NCBI GenBank assembly: GCA_963766175.1
Contig: CAVXZE010000001.1
Location: forward strand, 1 to 64,000
Reading direction: 5' to 3'
Origin: CAVXZE01 sp963766175
Lineage (GTDB): Bacteria; Myxococcota_A; UBA9160; UBA6930
Length of the DNA stretch: 64,000 nt
The notes under the pieces were generated by a model that was given only the letters and a program-made list of their open reading frames with translations, was not told the origin of the DNA and did no database searches. This document shows, piece after piece, positions 1 through 8,569 of the stretch. The first letter of the stretch is position 1, and each line of letters begins with the position of its first letter. A program made the translations under genes and the position numbers.

Positions 1-1470
1 GCCTCGAAGTAGTCGCCGGTCTTCTCCAGCACCTCGATCAGCTTTGGAATGGCGCCCGCGTCGCGGTAGCAGACGATCGCGCTCTCGTACTCCTCCGCCT
101 CCTCGTAGGCGCGCCCGGCCCGGAGCAGATCACCGACGGCGCTGTAGATCTCCGCGGCTCGTTCCGAGTTGCTCCCCGCCCGCTCGAAGAGAGCCGCTGC
201 ACGCTCGGGCTCGCCGTTCTGCTCCCGCAGCTCCGCCGCCTCGAGCAGCCGCCCGGCTGCTTTTCGTAGCGGCTGGCGGCGACGCCCTTCTCGCCGCGGT
301 CGCGGGCGAAAGCGCGCGCTCAGTAGATGGGCCATCTCCAGCTGCCCGTCCCGCTCCAGTGCGGTGGCGGCGACGGAGAGGTCGCCCTGGAGGAAGGGTT
401 CGACGGCCGCGGGTGAGTTCAGGAACACCAGGTCCGGGCCCGCGTCCATCTCGATCACCAGGGTCTGGGGCTCGAGGCTCTCGACCTCCAGGTGCCGCTC
501 GGCGGCCCGGTCCTCGAAGCCGGCCAGGATCACGTGGCTGCCCAGGGGAAGCGAGAGCTCCATCGTTCCTTCCCGGGCGTAGCGAAGAGAGGTCGGATCT
601 CCGCCCAGGGCGATCCGCGCCTGGGGCGCCGGCTTGCCGCCGCGCATCAGCCGGATCTCCACCGGACACTGCTTGGGCCGCAGATCGAACTCCAGGCGCA
701 CCATCACCTTCGCGACGCGGTCTCCTGCTCCTCGAAGACCGCCGTACGGGACTCCTCTCGCTCCGGGTCCTCGGTGACGCCCTCCAGCACCACGAAGTAG
801 TGTCAGCCGGCGGAACTCGGTCTCCCGGGCGACCATGTCGTGCTCGAAACGGGTCGAGGCGCGGGAATCGTCGCCCGCGACGCGTTGCGTTCGAGCCGCG
901 GCCCCGACGGCGCTTCGCCTTTGGCTTCTTGGAGAGGCGAACGCTGAAGGTTCCGCGCTGGCTCGCGAAGCTGCGATCCAGACCACCAGATCTCCCTTGC
1001 CGCGAATCGGCCGGGAGAGGAGCGAGGGGAGCAGGCCGCCGAGCAGCGCGGAGCCTGCCTGGAGGGCGAGATCCCGCGGCTTCCAACCGGCGATCTCGCC
1101 CTCCTCGTCCTTGATCCGAGGGCAGGGGAGGTTCTCGTCCGGCGCCGCGGCGTCTTCGTCGCGAAGGTTTCTTCCACCCTGCGGATTCCGGGCCCTCGCC
1201 TCGCTCTCGCTTCGCCTTCACCTGGAAGACGATCGCCGCTCCTGGTCGAGGCTCGGATCGTGGGGCGCGGCTCGATCGCCTCCCTGACGCGTCCTCGCCT
1301 CCTCGAGCTCACCCCGCTTCCATTGCAGCTCTGGCAGCGTTCCGGAGCACCTCCAGTCTGCTCGGTGTCGGCTGCTCCGGATCCGGCCGGGCGCCGAGCA
1401 GGTCGGCGACGAAGGCCGCCACCAGCCAGGCGCAGAGCCGGCCGGATACACCTCTCCCATGCCCCGGAAG
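1..1470 (-). pseudogene. Broken gene for a TPR-like repeat protein, cut by window edge
   Basis: No single frame is open, but the minus strand reads as protein if frames are joined. From about 690 down to 260 it gives a beta-rich stretch (for example PVEIRLMRGGKPAPQ), and from about 255 down to 1 a helical-repeat stretch (AAELREQNGEPERAAALFERAG, shown here as AAELREQNGEPERA) like tetratricopeptide or coatomer-type repeats. At least four frame changes are needed (near 255, 705, 800 and 950). The N-terminal part, up to about 1470, is too scrambled to define a start, and the C-terminus lies beyond position 1. Function is unknown. The indels could be real decay or uncorrected base errors at a contig end, because the next two genes show the same damage. 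Confidence 0.45.
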
Positions 1471-1499
1471 GGATTTCCTAGCGAGCGTCTACATCGGTC

Positions 1500-2630
1500 T
1501 CTCAGCCTACCAGTTTCCGCGGCGACCCCCATCCGCACCGTCTCGGCGATTTCTCCGAGCAGGTTCTCCGTCTCCTCCCAGCCCGATGCAGGCGTCGGTG
1601 ATCGAGACGCGTCTCGAGGTTCGCCCCCTCTTTCCAGGTTGTCAGCCAGGCCGCGTCTGGATCAGCAGCCCCATCAGCGCGTCCTGGCCCGCCCCGAACT
1701 GTCCGAGCACCTCGCGCAGATCGGTCCCTGCCGGGTGTGGTCCTTGCCGAGTTGTCGTGGGGCAGTCGACCAGCACGCCGCGCGTGATCCCCGTCGCCTC
1801 CTGCGCCGCGCGCGCGACCTCTGCCGGGCCGTCGTTCGATCCGCTCCCGCCCCCGCGCAGCACCAGGTGGCGGTCGGGCCCCCGCGTCTTGATCACCGAG
1901 GTCGAGGCCGTCGGCGTTGATGCCAGGAGCTGTGGGGGTGGCTCACGGAGACCATGGCGTCAAGTGTGACCCTGAGGTTCCGTTGGTGCCGTCTTGAAGC
2001 CGACGGGCATCGAAGGGCCACTCGCCATCTCCCGGTGCGTCTCGCTCTCGGTGGTCGCGCTCCGACGGCGGCCAGGAGATCAGGTCCGCCGTGTACTGCA
2101 GGTGACCGGTCGAGCGAACTCCGTGGCGCAGGGAAGTCCCATTTCGTTGATGCAGAGCAGCAGTCGCGCGCCAGCGTCAGCCCCTCAGCGACTTCGCAGG
2201 AGCCGGTCCAGGTAGGATCGTTGATCAGGCCCTTCCAGCCCACCGTGGTGCGCGGCTTCTCGAAGGTAGGCGCGCATCGGGACGGACGAGATCGTCTTCG
2301 CTGCCGGCCATTGGCACGGCGGAGCCGCTCGGCGTAGTCGAGTCCGGCCTCGGGGTCGCGGTGAAGCGACACGGTTCCACGATCACCGCCGCGTCTCCGA
2401 TCGCGTCCGTGGAGGGCGTCGCGGTGGCGCGGCGGGTCGGAGCGCGACCTCCGCCGCCGCGGCAGAGGGTCGGGAGCATGGCTTTCGCTTGTTCGGCGGA
2501 ATCGAGGGAAGTACCTCGCTCAGGTTTCGGTTCTCGAGTTGCTCCGTGCATCTCGCTTCTCCAGGCTTCGGTGGCAGCAACGAGAAGCCCCGAGAGACGC
2601 TCTCTCGGGCTTCGGAGTTTGCTTCTCAGG
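1500..2630 (-). pseudogene. 3-deoxy-7-phosphoheptulonate (DAHP) synthase, class I, multiply frameshifted
   Basis: Pieces in all three minus frames line up in order with the AroF/AroG/AroH type of DAHP synthase, which joins phosphoenolpyruvate and erythrose 4-phosphate in the first step of the shikimate pathway. Recognisable segments are DPEAGLDYAERLRR and FEKPRTTVGWKGLINDP (about 2350-2220), an S-x-PxG-type stretch near 2010, VIKTRG followed by HLVLRGGGSG (about 1895-1850), ITRGVLVDC (about 1780) and a C-terminal DACIGWEETENLLGEIAE (about 1590-1540). Roughly ten small frame changes separate them. The order and completeness of the segments suggest the whole gene was present. Either it is a pseudogene or the sequence here carries many indel errors. 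The exact start and stop cannot be fixed, and the paralogue (aroF, G or H) cannot be named. Confidence 0.75.
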
Positions 2631-2807
2631 ATCAGGTTCTAGAGTTTCGCGCCGCCTCCCTTAGCCCCGATCGCGTACCAGGTAAAGTAGAAGCCGAAGA
2701 AGAAGTAGGAACCCGCTGACACCATTGAGGCTCGTTTACATCATCGTCCAGGTGCGGTCAACCGGTGGCCCGGGAATTCCTCGAGGAGGGGCCCCGCTGC
2801 ACGCCTG

Positions 2808-3526
2808 CTAAGCTCTGGAGAGCTGGCGCAGCCGCTCGCAGGCCACCGCTGCCATCGCCGCCTGCAGGTTGTAGGACGGGATGAATCCCAGCATCGGAAT
2901 GCGGATCACGTCGTCGCAGGCCGCCAGCACCTCTGCCGGGATGCCGTGGCGTTCGCCGCCGACCACGAACAGCACCGGGCCTCTCAGATCCATCTCCCAG
3001 GAGCCCGGCTGCCGACGTCCTCGATGGCGAGAACGCGCCGGCCAGCTTCCCGTGCGGCGCCTACCACCGGGAGGCGGGCATCCAGAAGACCGGCATGAAG
3101 TGGTCGGCGCGCATCGAAGCGCGCACCGCCTCGCGCCGGCCCTCGTGCTCGAAATCGCTGTCGATGAAGACGCCATCGGCGCCGAAACCTCGGCGGTGCG
3201 GATCGCGAAGCCGGTGTTGCCGGGATATGCGATTCCCACCAGGAGCCAGGCGTCCCCGCCCGGCCGAGAGCACCCTTCCATGGGGCGTTGGGATCCCGGC
3301 CGAGCAGGGCGAGGATCTCCAGGAGGATCGGTCTTGCCGAGCCGCCAGAGCGAGGCGCGTCGGTGGGTCGACCTCGATGCCGGCGCGGCGAGCGCGTTCG
3401 CAGAGCCGCTTCACGCGCGGGTCGCTGGGGCCGCTCGCCGCCAGCAACAGCCGCACCGGCTCGCCCGCGGCGAGGGCCGCCTCGATCTCTGGGTCCTGCG
3501 GGCTGCCGGGCGCGGCGCTCGCTCAT
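2808..3526 (-). pseudogene. TrmH/SpoU-family RNA 2'-O-methyltransferase, frameshifted
   Basis: The minus strand encodes a SPOUT methyltransferase of about 235 residues spread over three frames. The N-terminal piece (VRLLLAASGPSDPRVKRLCE) resembles the L30e-like substrate-binding domain of TrmH/RlmB relatives. The middle gives AYPGNTGFAIRTAEV and GADGVFIDSDFEHEGRREA, and the C-terminal piece carries the knot motifs LFVVGGERHGIP and IRIPMLGFIPSYNLQAAMA. The family uses S-adenosylmethionine to methylate ribose 2'-OH groups in tRNA or rRNA. The stop is TAG at 2808-2810. The ATG at 3526 is the only plausible start but needs a one-base correction just after it. About four indels are required. It lies 10 bp downstream of the Trm9-like gene on the same strand, so they probably form one transcript. 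Confidence 0.7.
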
Positions 3527-3536
3527 TTCCTCGGTC

Positions 3537-4251
3537 TCAGGACCAGGACTCGGGTTCAGCGCCCCTCGCGGCCGTCTGCGCTGGAGCGATCCACGAGGGG
3601 AGGGCGGTGGCGGCGAGCAGGCGATCGATCTCCTCCTCGTCCAGGAAGTGGCGATAGCGCACGGCCCCCGGCTCTTTGCCAAACGACAGGAGAACGTCGC
3701 CGGGCTCGAGGTCGGCCGTCTCGATCGGCAGCTCGAAGGGGACCTGCTTGCCGCGGAAACGCTCGAAGGCGCCGAAGCGCCAGACCGAGACCGCGAGGCG
3801 GCCGCCCGGCTCGAGGCGCTCGCCGAGCGCGGAGAGAAGCTCGCGGCGCCGGGCAAAGCTCGGCACGTGGTGGAGCAGGCCGAAGGCCGCGACCAGGCAG
3901 TGGTGGCCGCCGGGGAGCGCCTCGGCGCAGGGGCCGGCGACCAGGTCACGCTCGATCAGCGTGGTGTCGGGAGGCAGGTCGCCTCGCCGCCGCGCCAGGG
4001 CCAGGAGCTCGGCGGATGCGTCCAGCCCCAGGTAGGCGAACTCGCCGCCCAGCCAGGCGGCGAGGTAGGCTCCGAAGCGGGCGTTCCCGCAGCCGACGTC
4101 GAGCACCGACCTCGGTGGCTCCGGGAAGCCCCCCGACGATCCGCTCCCAGCCGAGCCAGGGGTAGTCGCGGCTCGAGCTGAACGCCTCTGCGCTGGTTCG
4201 GTAGAATCGCCGATTGATCTCGTTCAAGGCGAGAACGGTTTCCGGTGACAT
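3537..4251 (-). CDS. Trm9/ALKBH8-like SAM-dependent methyltransferase (one-base frameshift)
   Basis: This is a class I methyltransferase of about 237 residues once one base is removed from the run of six C at 4129-4134. The N-terminal part (NEINRRFYRTSAEAF, then RDYPWLGWE) matches the start of Trm9-type enzymes. The second part has the SAM motif VLDVGCGNARFG, the post-II stretch LLHHVPSFARRRELLSAL, SVWRFGAFE, and the late motif GAVRYRHFLDEEEIDRLL, which resembles the RYYHL region of yeast Trm9. Trm9 and ALKBH8 methylate the carboxymethyl group made on wobble uridine 34 by the Elongator pathway. The divergent neighbour is Elp3, which supports that role. The in-frame GTG at 4106 is not a credible start because it would lose the N-terminal motif; the ATG at 4251 fits. 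A more general methyltransferase role is possible. Confidence 0.7.
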
Positions 4252-5911
4252 GGCTGACGCGAGTCTACAGACCGACTGCGGGCGTGACGAACTCGACGCG
4301 ATCATCGACGAGGTGATCGCCTGCGAGCGCGTCGACCCGCGCGCGCTGGATCGGATCCTGCGACGTCATCCGAAAGAAGGGCGGGGCATCTACTCGAAGC
4401 GCGAGATCCTCTCGGCCTTCCGGGAGCGCGCGGGAGCGGAGTGCGACGGGACATTCGAGCTGGCCTTCGCCGAGAAGCTCCGCACCTGCCCGACCCGGTC
4501 GGTCTCCGGCGTGACGCCCGTCGCAGTGCTGACCCGACCCTTCCCGTGCCCCGGGCAATGCATCTTCTGCCCGACCGACGACGGAATGCCCAAGAGCTAT
4601 CTGGCCGATGAGCCCGGCTGCCAGCGCGCCGCCGCCAACGAATTCGATCCCTACCGCCAGACCTGGAACCGCCTGCTCGCCTACCGGCGCATGGGGCACC
4701 TCACCGCGAAGATCGAGCTGATCGTCCTGGGCGGCACCTGGTCGTGCTACCCCGAGGCCTACCAGGTCTGGTTCGTGCGGCGCTCTCTCGAGGCGCTGAA
4801 CGACTTCGGTGCGGGTGTCGACGGGAGGGGCGAGGTCACCGAGTTCACCACCACCTCCGAGCCACCGGACTGGGAAGGGCTCGAGGAGGCGCAGTGCGCC
4901 AACGAATCGAGTCCGAGCCGCTGTGTCGGGCTCGCCCTCGAGACGCGGCCCGACTGCGTGAGTGCGGAGGAGGTGCTGCGGATTCGCCGCCTCGGAGGCA
5001 CCAAGGTGCAGATCGGCGTCCAGAGCCTCTCGGACGAGGTGCTACGCAAGAACCGCCGCGGGCACGACCTCGCGGCGACACGGCGGGCGCTCCGCCTGCT
5101 GCGTGGCGCCGGGTTCAAGCTCCACGTCCACTGGATGCCGAATCTGTACGGATCGAGCCCCGCCGCCGACCTCGAGGACTTCGATCGGCTCTTCTCGGAT
5201 CCGGACTTCCGTCCCGACGAGATCAAGATCTATCCCTGCAGTCTGGTGCGCGGCGTGGAGCTCGAGCGGCACCATCGAAGCGGCGCCTGGCGCCCCTACA
5301 CGCATCAGGAGCTTCTCGAGCTGCTCTGCGAGTGTCTGCGCCGGATCCCGGAGTACTGCCGCCTGACCCGGCTGGTCCGCGACATCCCCTCTCACTACAT
5401 CCTGGCCGGCAACAAGCTCACCAACTTTCGCGAGGTGGTGACGGCCCACCTGGCCGAGCAGGGTTTCCGGAGCCGCGACATCCGCCAACGCGAGCTCCGC
5501 GGCGATTCCTGCGATCCCGAGCGGCTGACTCTCAGTTCGACCGACTACGACACCTCTCTGGGACGCGAGTGCTTTCTACAGCTCGTCACGCCGGAGGACC
5601 GCCTCGCCGCATTTCTCCGTCTCTCGCTTCCGGCGAGCGATGGCGGCGCCATGATCCGCGAGGTCCACGTGTACGGAGTGGCGGCAGATCTCGGCGAGCG
5701 CTCCCCGCGAAAGGCGCAGCACCTGGGCCTGGGAAGGCGGCTCGTCGAGCGGGCCGCCCGGCTCGCTGCCGAGGCCGGTTACCGCGACCTCGCCGTCATC
5801 TCCGCCGTCGGAACCCGCGACTACTACCGTGCGCTAGGCTTCCGCGACCGCGGTCTCTACCAGTACCGTTCCCTGGAGGAGGGAGCCGCCGAGCTCGTCG
5901 AGGGCTCGTGA
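4250..5911 (+). CDS. elp3: Elp3: tRNA U34 carboxymethyl-modifying radical SAM/acetyltransferase
   Basis: The 553-residue protein has the two domains of bacterial and archaeal Elp3. The radical SAM domain carries the cluster motif CPGQCIFC at residues 100-107, followed by YLADEPG, LGGTWSCYP and LALETRPDC. The C-terminal GNAT domain (about 440-553) contains VHVYGVAADLG, QHLGLGRRLVERA and AVGTRDYYRALGF. Elp3 adds a carboxymethyl group from acetyl-CoA to wobble uridine 34 of tRNA. I chose the ATG at 4250 because a GGTG-like site precedes it; a TTG at 4214 is in frame but would run deeper into the divergent gene. The start codon shares bases with the start of the Trm9-like gene on the other strand (CATG). 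The ferredoxin-like gene begins 12 bp downstream. Confidence 0.93.
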   Translation: MADASLQTDCGRDELDAIIDEVIACERVDPRALDRILRRHPKEGRGIYSKREILSAFRERAGAECDGTFELAFAEKLRTCPTRSVSGVTPVAVLTRPFPCPGQCIFCPTDDGMPKSYLADEPGCQRAAANEFDPYRQTWNRLLAYRRMGHLTAKIELIVLGGTWSCYPEAYQVWFVRRSLEALNDFGAGVDGRGEVTEFTTTSEPPDWEGLEEAQCANESSPSRCVGLALETRPDCVSAEEVLRIRRLGGTKVQIGVQSLSDEVLRKNRRGHDLAATRRALRLLRGAGFKLHVHWMPNLYGSSPAADLEDFDRLFSDPDFRPDEIKIYPCSLVRGVELERHHRSGAWRPYTHQELLELLCECLRRIPEYCRLTRLVRDIPSHYILAGNKLTNFREVVTAHLAEQGFRSRDIRQRELRGDSCDPERLTLSSTDYDTSLGRECFLQLVTPEDRLAAFLRLSLPASDGGAMIREVHVYGVAADLGERSPRKAQHLGLGRRLVERAARLAAEAGYRDLAVISAVGTRDYYRALGFRDRGLYQYRSLEEGAAELVEGS

Positions 5912-5923
5912 AAGGAAAGGGCA

Positions 5924-6859
5924 ATGCACCACTCGATCACCAAGGCGCTTTACGAGATGTTTCCCCGGGAAGAGAAGGGCGACTTCTTTCACGCCTATCT
6001 GTACCTGAAGCACCTGAACCACTTCATGTACCACGCGCTCAAGGCGAGCGGGAGCAAGCCCAAGGAGCCCGAGAGCGATCTCGGCGACGACGTCGACGAT
6101 CTCCTCGAGGCCATGGTGCAGAGCATCGCCGAGAACGCGGCGAGCCGGGACACCAGCACCTATCACGCCAAGGTGGTGCAGCTGAAGGACGCCCTACAGC
6201 TCTTGAGCCAGAAGCAGGACATCACCCTGGAGCCGTCCGAGACGGTGATTCCCTACCAGCAGGCGCGCAGCGTCATCCTCCAGAACCCCGAATCGATCTC
6301 CGTCGGAGAGTGCGCGTGCCGCGCCGCCGCCGAGGAGTCCTGTCTCGGTGAGGGCGAGCGGGATGTCTGCCTCTTCGTCGGCGATCCCCACGCAGCCTTC
6401 GTGCGCGAGGTCAATCCCAAGTTCCGCAAGATCTCCCAGGACGATGCGATGGCGGTGCTGGAGGATGCGCACGCCAAGGGCTTCGTCCACTGCGCCTACT
6501 TCAAGAAGGACATCGGCCGGAGGTTCGTGGCGATCTGCAACTGCTGCAGCTGCTGCTGCCAGGGAATGAAGGCGTGGAACCTGTTCGGGGGTGCGATCCC
6601 CCTGCTCGCGCCGTCGGGCTACCTCTGCGAGATCGGCGAGGAGTGCAACGAGTGCGGCGCCTGCGTCGACGCCTGCCACTTCGACGCCATCACCGTGGAC
6701 GAGGACGCGGAGAGCTGCTCCGTCGACAAGGACAAGTGCATGGGCTGCGGCATCTGCGAAGACGTCTGCCTGCCGGGGGCCATCCGCCTGCGCAGGGAGC
6801 CCTCCAAGGGCGATCCGCTCGACCTCGCCGAGCTGCTGGGGGTGGCGCCCGCTCCGTGA
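5924..6859 (+). CDS. 4Fe-4S ferredoxin-family protein with an extra cysteine cluster
   Basis: The 311-residue protein ends in two ferredoxin-type 4Fe-4S motifs, CNECGACVDACH (241-252) and CMGCGICEDVC (272-282). Before them is a second cysteine-rich module: GECACR (129-133, with C140 and C149), VHCAYF around C190, and the striking CNCCSCCC at 205-212. The N-terminal 120 residues are helical and charged with no recognised domain. There is no signal peptide or membrane segment, so it is probably a cytosolic electron-transfer or cluster-carrying protein. It starts 12 bp after elp3 and is likely co-transcribed. Donating electrons to the radical SAM centre of Elp3 is possible but is only inferred from position. 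The gene ends convergent with, and is overlapped by, the next reading frame. Confidence 0.8.
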   Translation: MHHSITKALYEMFPREEKGDFFHAYLYLKHLNHFMYHALKASGSKPKEPESDLGDDVDDLLEAMVQSIAENAASRDTSTYHAKVVQLKDALQLLSQKQDITLEPSETVIPYQQARSVILQNPESISVGECACRAAAEESCLGEGERDVCLFVGDPHAAFVREVNPKFRKISQDDAMAVLEDAHAKGFVHCAYFKKDIGRRFVAICNCCSCCCQGMKAWNLFGGAIPLLAPSGYLCEIGEECNECGACVDACHFDAITVDEDAESCSVDKDKCMGCGICEDVCLPGAIRLRREPSKGDPLDLAELLGVAPAP

Positions 6860-8549
6860 CCCGGTGAGGGACGCGGGCGACTCCGGTTACTCCAGAGTAG
6901 GTCCGGATGTACTTCTCCATCTCCGGGGTCGGCTTCCACCACTTCGCGACGCCCATCTCGTCCGCCACCTTGTTGGCGGCGAGATAGCCGGGCCCGCCGA
7001 TCACCAGCCCTCCCGGGTAGTTGGAGGCGCCGCAGAGATACAGGCCCGGGATAGGAGTCTTCCCGCTGGAGCAGTCCTGGTTGGGGCGGAAGCAGCCGAT
7101 CTGCATCGGGTGGTAGTCGCCGTGCTTGATCGAGCCGAAGCGCATGTTGGGAAGCCGGATCTCGATGTCCTCGGGAGTCTCCAGGCTGGTCCGGATGATG
7201 TTCTCGGGCTTCATGTTGGGAGCGGCCTTCCGCCACTTCGCCAGCATCGCCTCCGCCATTTCCGGCCCCCGCTTCTCCCAGCCGCCCTCGATTCCGTAGG
7301 GAGCGTGCATCTGGAAGAAGGAGACCTGCTTGCCCGGGAACCGGCTGAGATGGGAATCGAAGAGCGTCTGACAGGTGACGTGGCCGCCGAAGCTCTCCAT
7401 GTCGATCTTGCCCGCCACCACGTTGTCCCAGTGGGCGAGAATCTGATCGGTGCCCTCGAAGCCGACGATGGTCATGAAGGCCTCGCTCGCCTGGGGGTCA
7501 CGGCAGGCGTAGTGCGGGACCTCCTCCGAGGCGACGTGGAGGGTGTTGTAGCTCCACTTGTCCCAGGTCCAGCCCTGCACCGAATCCTTCAGGTCGCCGC
7601 CCAGATTCTCGGTGCCGACCAGATCGAGGAAGGTGGTGTGCGGGTCGAGGCTCGACACCACCACCTCGCTGTGGAGGGTGCGGCCTTCCCAGAGCTCGAC
7701 GCCGGAGACCGCGCCGCCCTGCATGCTGATCTTGTTGACCTGGGAGGAGTCGAGAATGCAGCCGCCGGCACGGACGATCTCGCGCGCCAGGGAGGAGGCC
7801 AGCTTGTGCGAGCCGCCCTGGCAGTAGCACTTGTTCATCCCCCGATCGATCAGCAGGGGGACGAAGAGGCCGACGCCGGTCTCCCTGGGATCGAGCCCCC
7901 ACATGCAACAGGTGTAGAGCAGGAGGGCGCGCACCCGGTCGTTCTCGAAGTGGCTGGTGATGAGTTCGAGGGGGCTCTGCTCGGTGATCTCCATGAGTTC
8001 CTGACCGAGCTCGGTGCGCTGCATCGCCACCGCCATGTCGATGGGGGCCATGGGCGGGACGTAGGTACCCGGAGCGATGATCTCGCTCACCAGCTTGCGC
8101 CAGTTCCGCATCACCTTGCCGAAGGCGGCGGAGTCCTTCTGCGAGAACTTGTGGAAGGAGTCGGCGGTGTCCTCCAGCATGCGCGTCAGAAGCAGTGAGG
8201 TGCCGTCCTCGAAGACCATCGACGTCTGGAGATTCGGTTTGATCCAGATCAGGCCGTGCCGGCGAAGATCGAAGTCGCGCAGCACCGGCATGTAGTCCAC
8301 CATCATGTGGTAGCAGGCGTGGATGTTGGAGTAGAAGCCCGGGTACAGGACCTCCTCGGTCGCCAGGCCTCCCCCGATCTCGTAGCGCCGCTCGACGAGG
8401 CAGACCTTGAGGCCGGCCTTGGCCAGGTAGGCCGCCGTGATCAGGCCGTTGGGGCCCGCTCCGATCACCACGACGTCCCACTCGCTCTCGGGCGGAAACT
8501 CCGAGAAGAAGCTCCCCGCGTGCGGCTTGCCGATCAGTTCCTTCACCAT
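6690..8549 (-). CDS. Phytoene dehydrogenase-like FAD-dependent oxidoreductase (first copy)
   Basis: This is a flavoprotein of the phytoene desaturase/amine oxidase superfamily. It opens with a dinucleotide-binding motif (VVIGAGPNG, residues 27-35) followed by VCLVERRYEIGGG and closes with the FAD-site stretch GLYLCGASNYPGGLVIGGPGYLAA. These enzymes oxidise or isomerise polyene or related hydrophobic substrates; the substrate here is unknown. The ATG at 8549 follows a clear AGGAGA site. As read, the frame runs 57 codons into the end of the convergent ferredoxin gene and finishes at 6690. A one-base indel near 6891 would give a natural end, RTYLE then stop, at 6887 (about 554 residues), and I think that is the true end. 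The second copy lies 20 bp upstream on the same strand, and both sit downstream of a TetR gene. Confidence 0.85.
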   Translation of the reverse strand: MVKELIGKPHAGSFFSEFPPESEWDVVVIGAGPNGLITAAYLAKAGLKVCLVERRYEIGGGLATEEVLYPGFYSNIHACYHMMVDYMPVLRDFDLRRHGLIWIKPNLQTSMVFEDGTSLLLTRMLEDTADSFHKFSQKDSAAFGKVMRNWRKLVSEIIAPGTYVPPMAPIDMAVAMQRTELGQELMEITEQSPLELITSHFENDRVRALLLYTCCMWGLDPRETGVGLFVPLLIDRGMNKCYCQGGSHKLASSLAREIVRAGGCILDSSQVNKISMQGGAVSGVELWEGRTLHSEVVVSSLDPHTTFLDLVGTENLGGDLKDSVQGWTWDKWSYNTLHVASEEVPHYACRDPQASEAFMTIVGFEGTDQILAHWDNVVAGKIDMESFGGHVTCQTLFDSHLSRFPGKQVSFFQMHAPYGIEGGWEKRGPEMAEAMLAKWRKAAPNMKPENIIRTSLETPEDIEIRLPNMRFGSIKHGDYHPMQIGCFRPNQDCSSGKTPIPGLYLCGASNYPGGLVIGGPGYLAANKVADEMGVAKWWKPTPEMEKYIRTYSGVTGVARVPHRVTERAPPPAARRGRADRPWRAPCAGGWPPAGRRLRRCRSPCTCPCRRSSSPRPRPR

Positions 8550-8569
8550 GGCTCTTCTCCTTGCTGGGC

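Noticed and set aside
3537..4106. Trm9-like gene starting at the internal GTG (4106)
   Set aside because: It would begin inside the SAM-binding motif and omit the conserved N-terminal part found in the neighbouring frame; a one-base indel in the C6 run is simpler.
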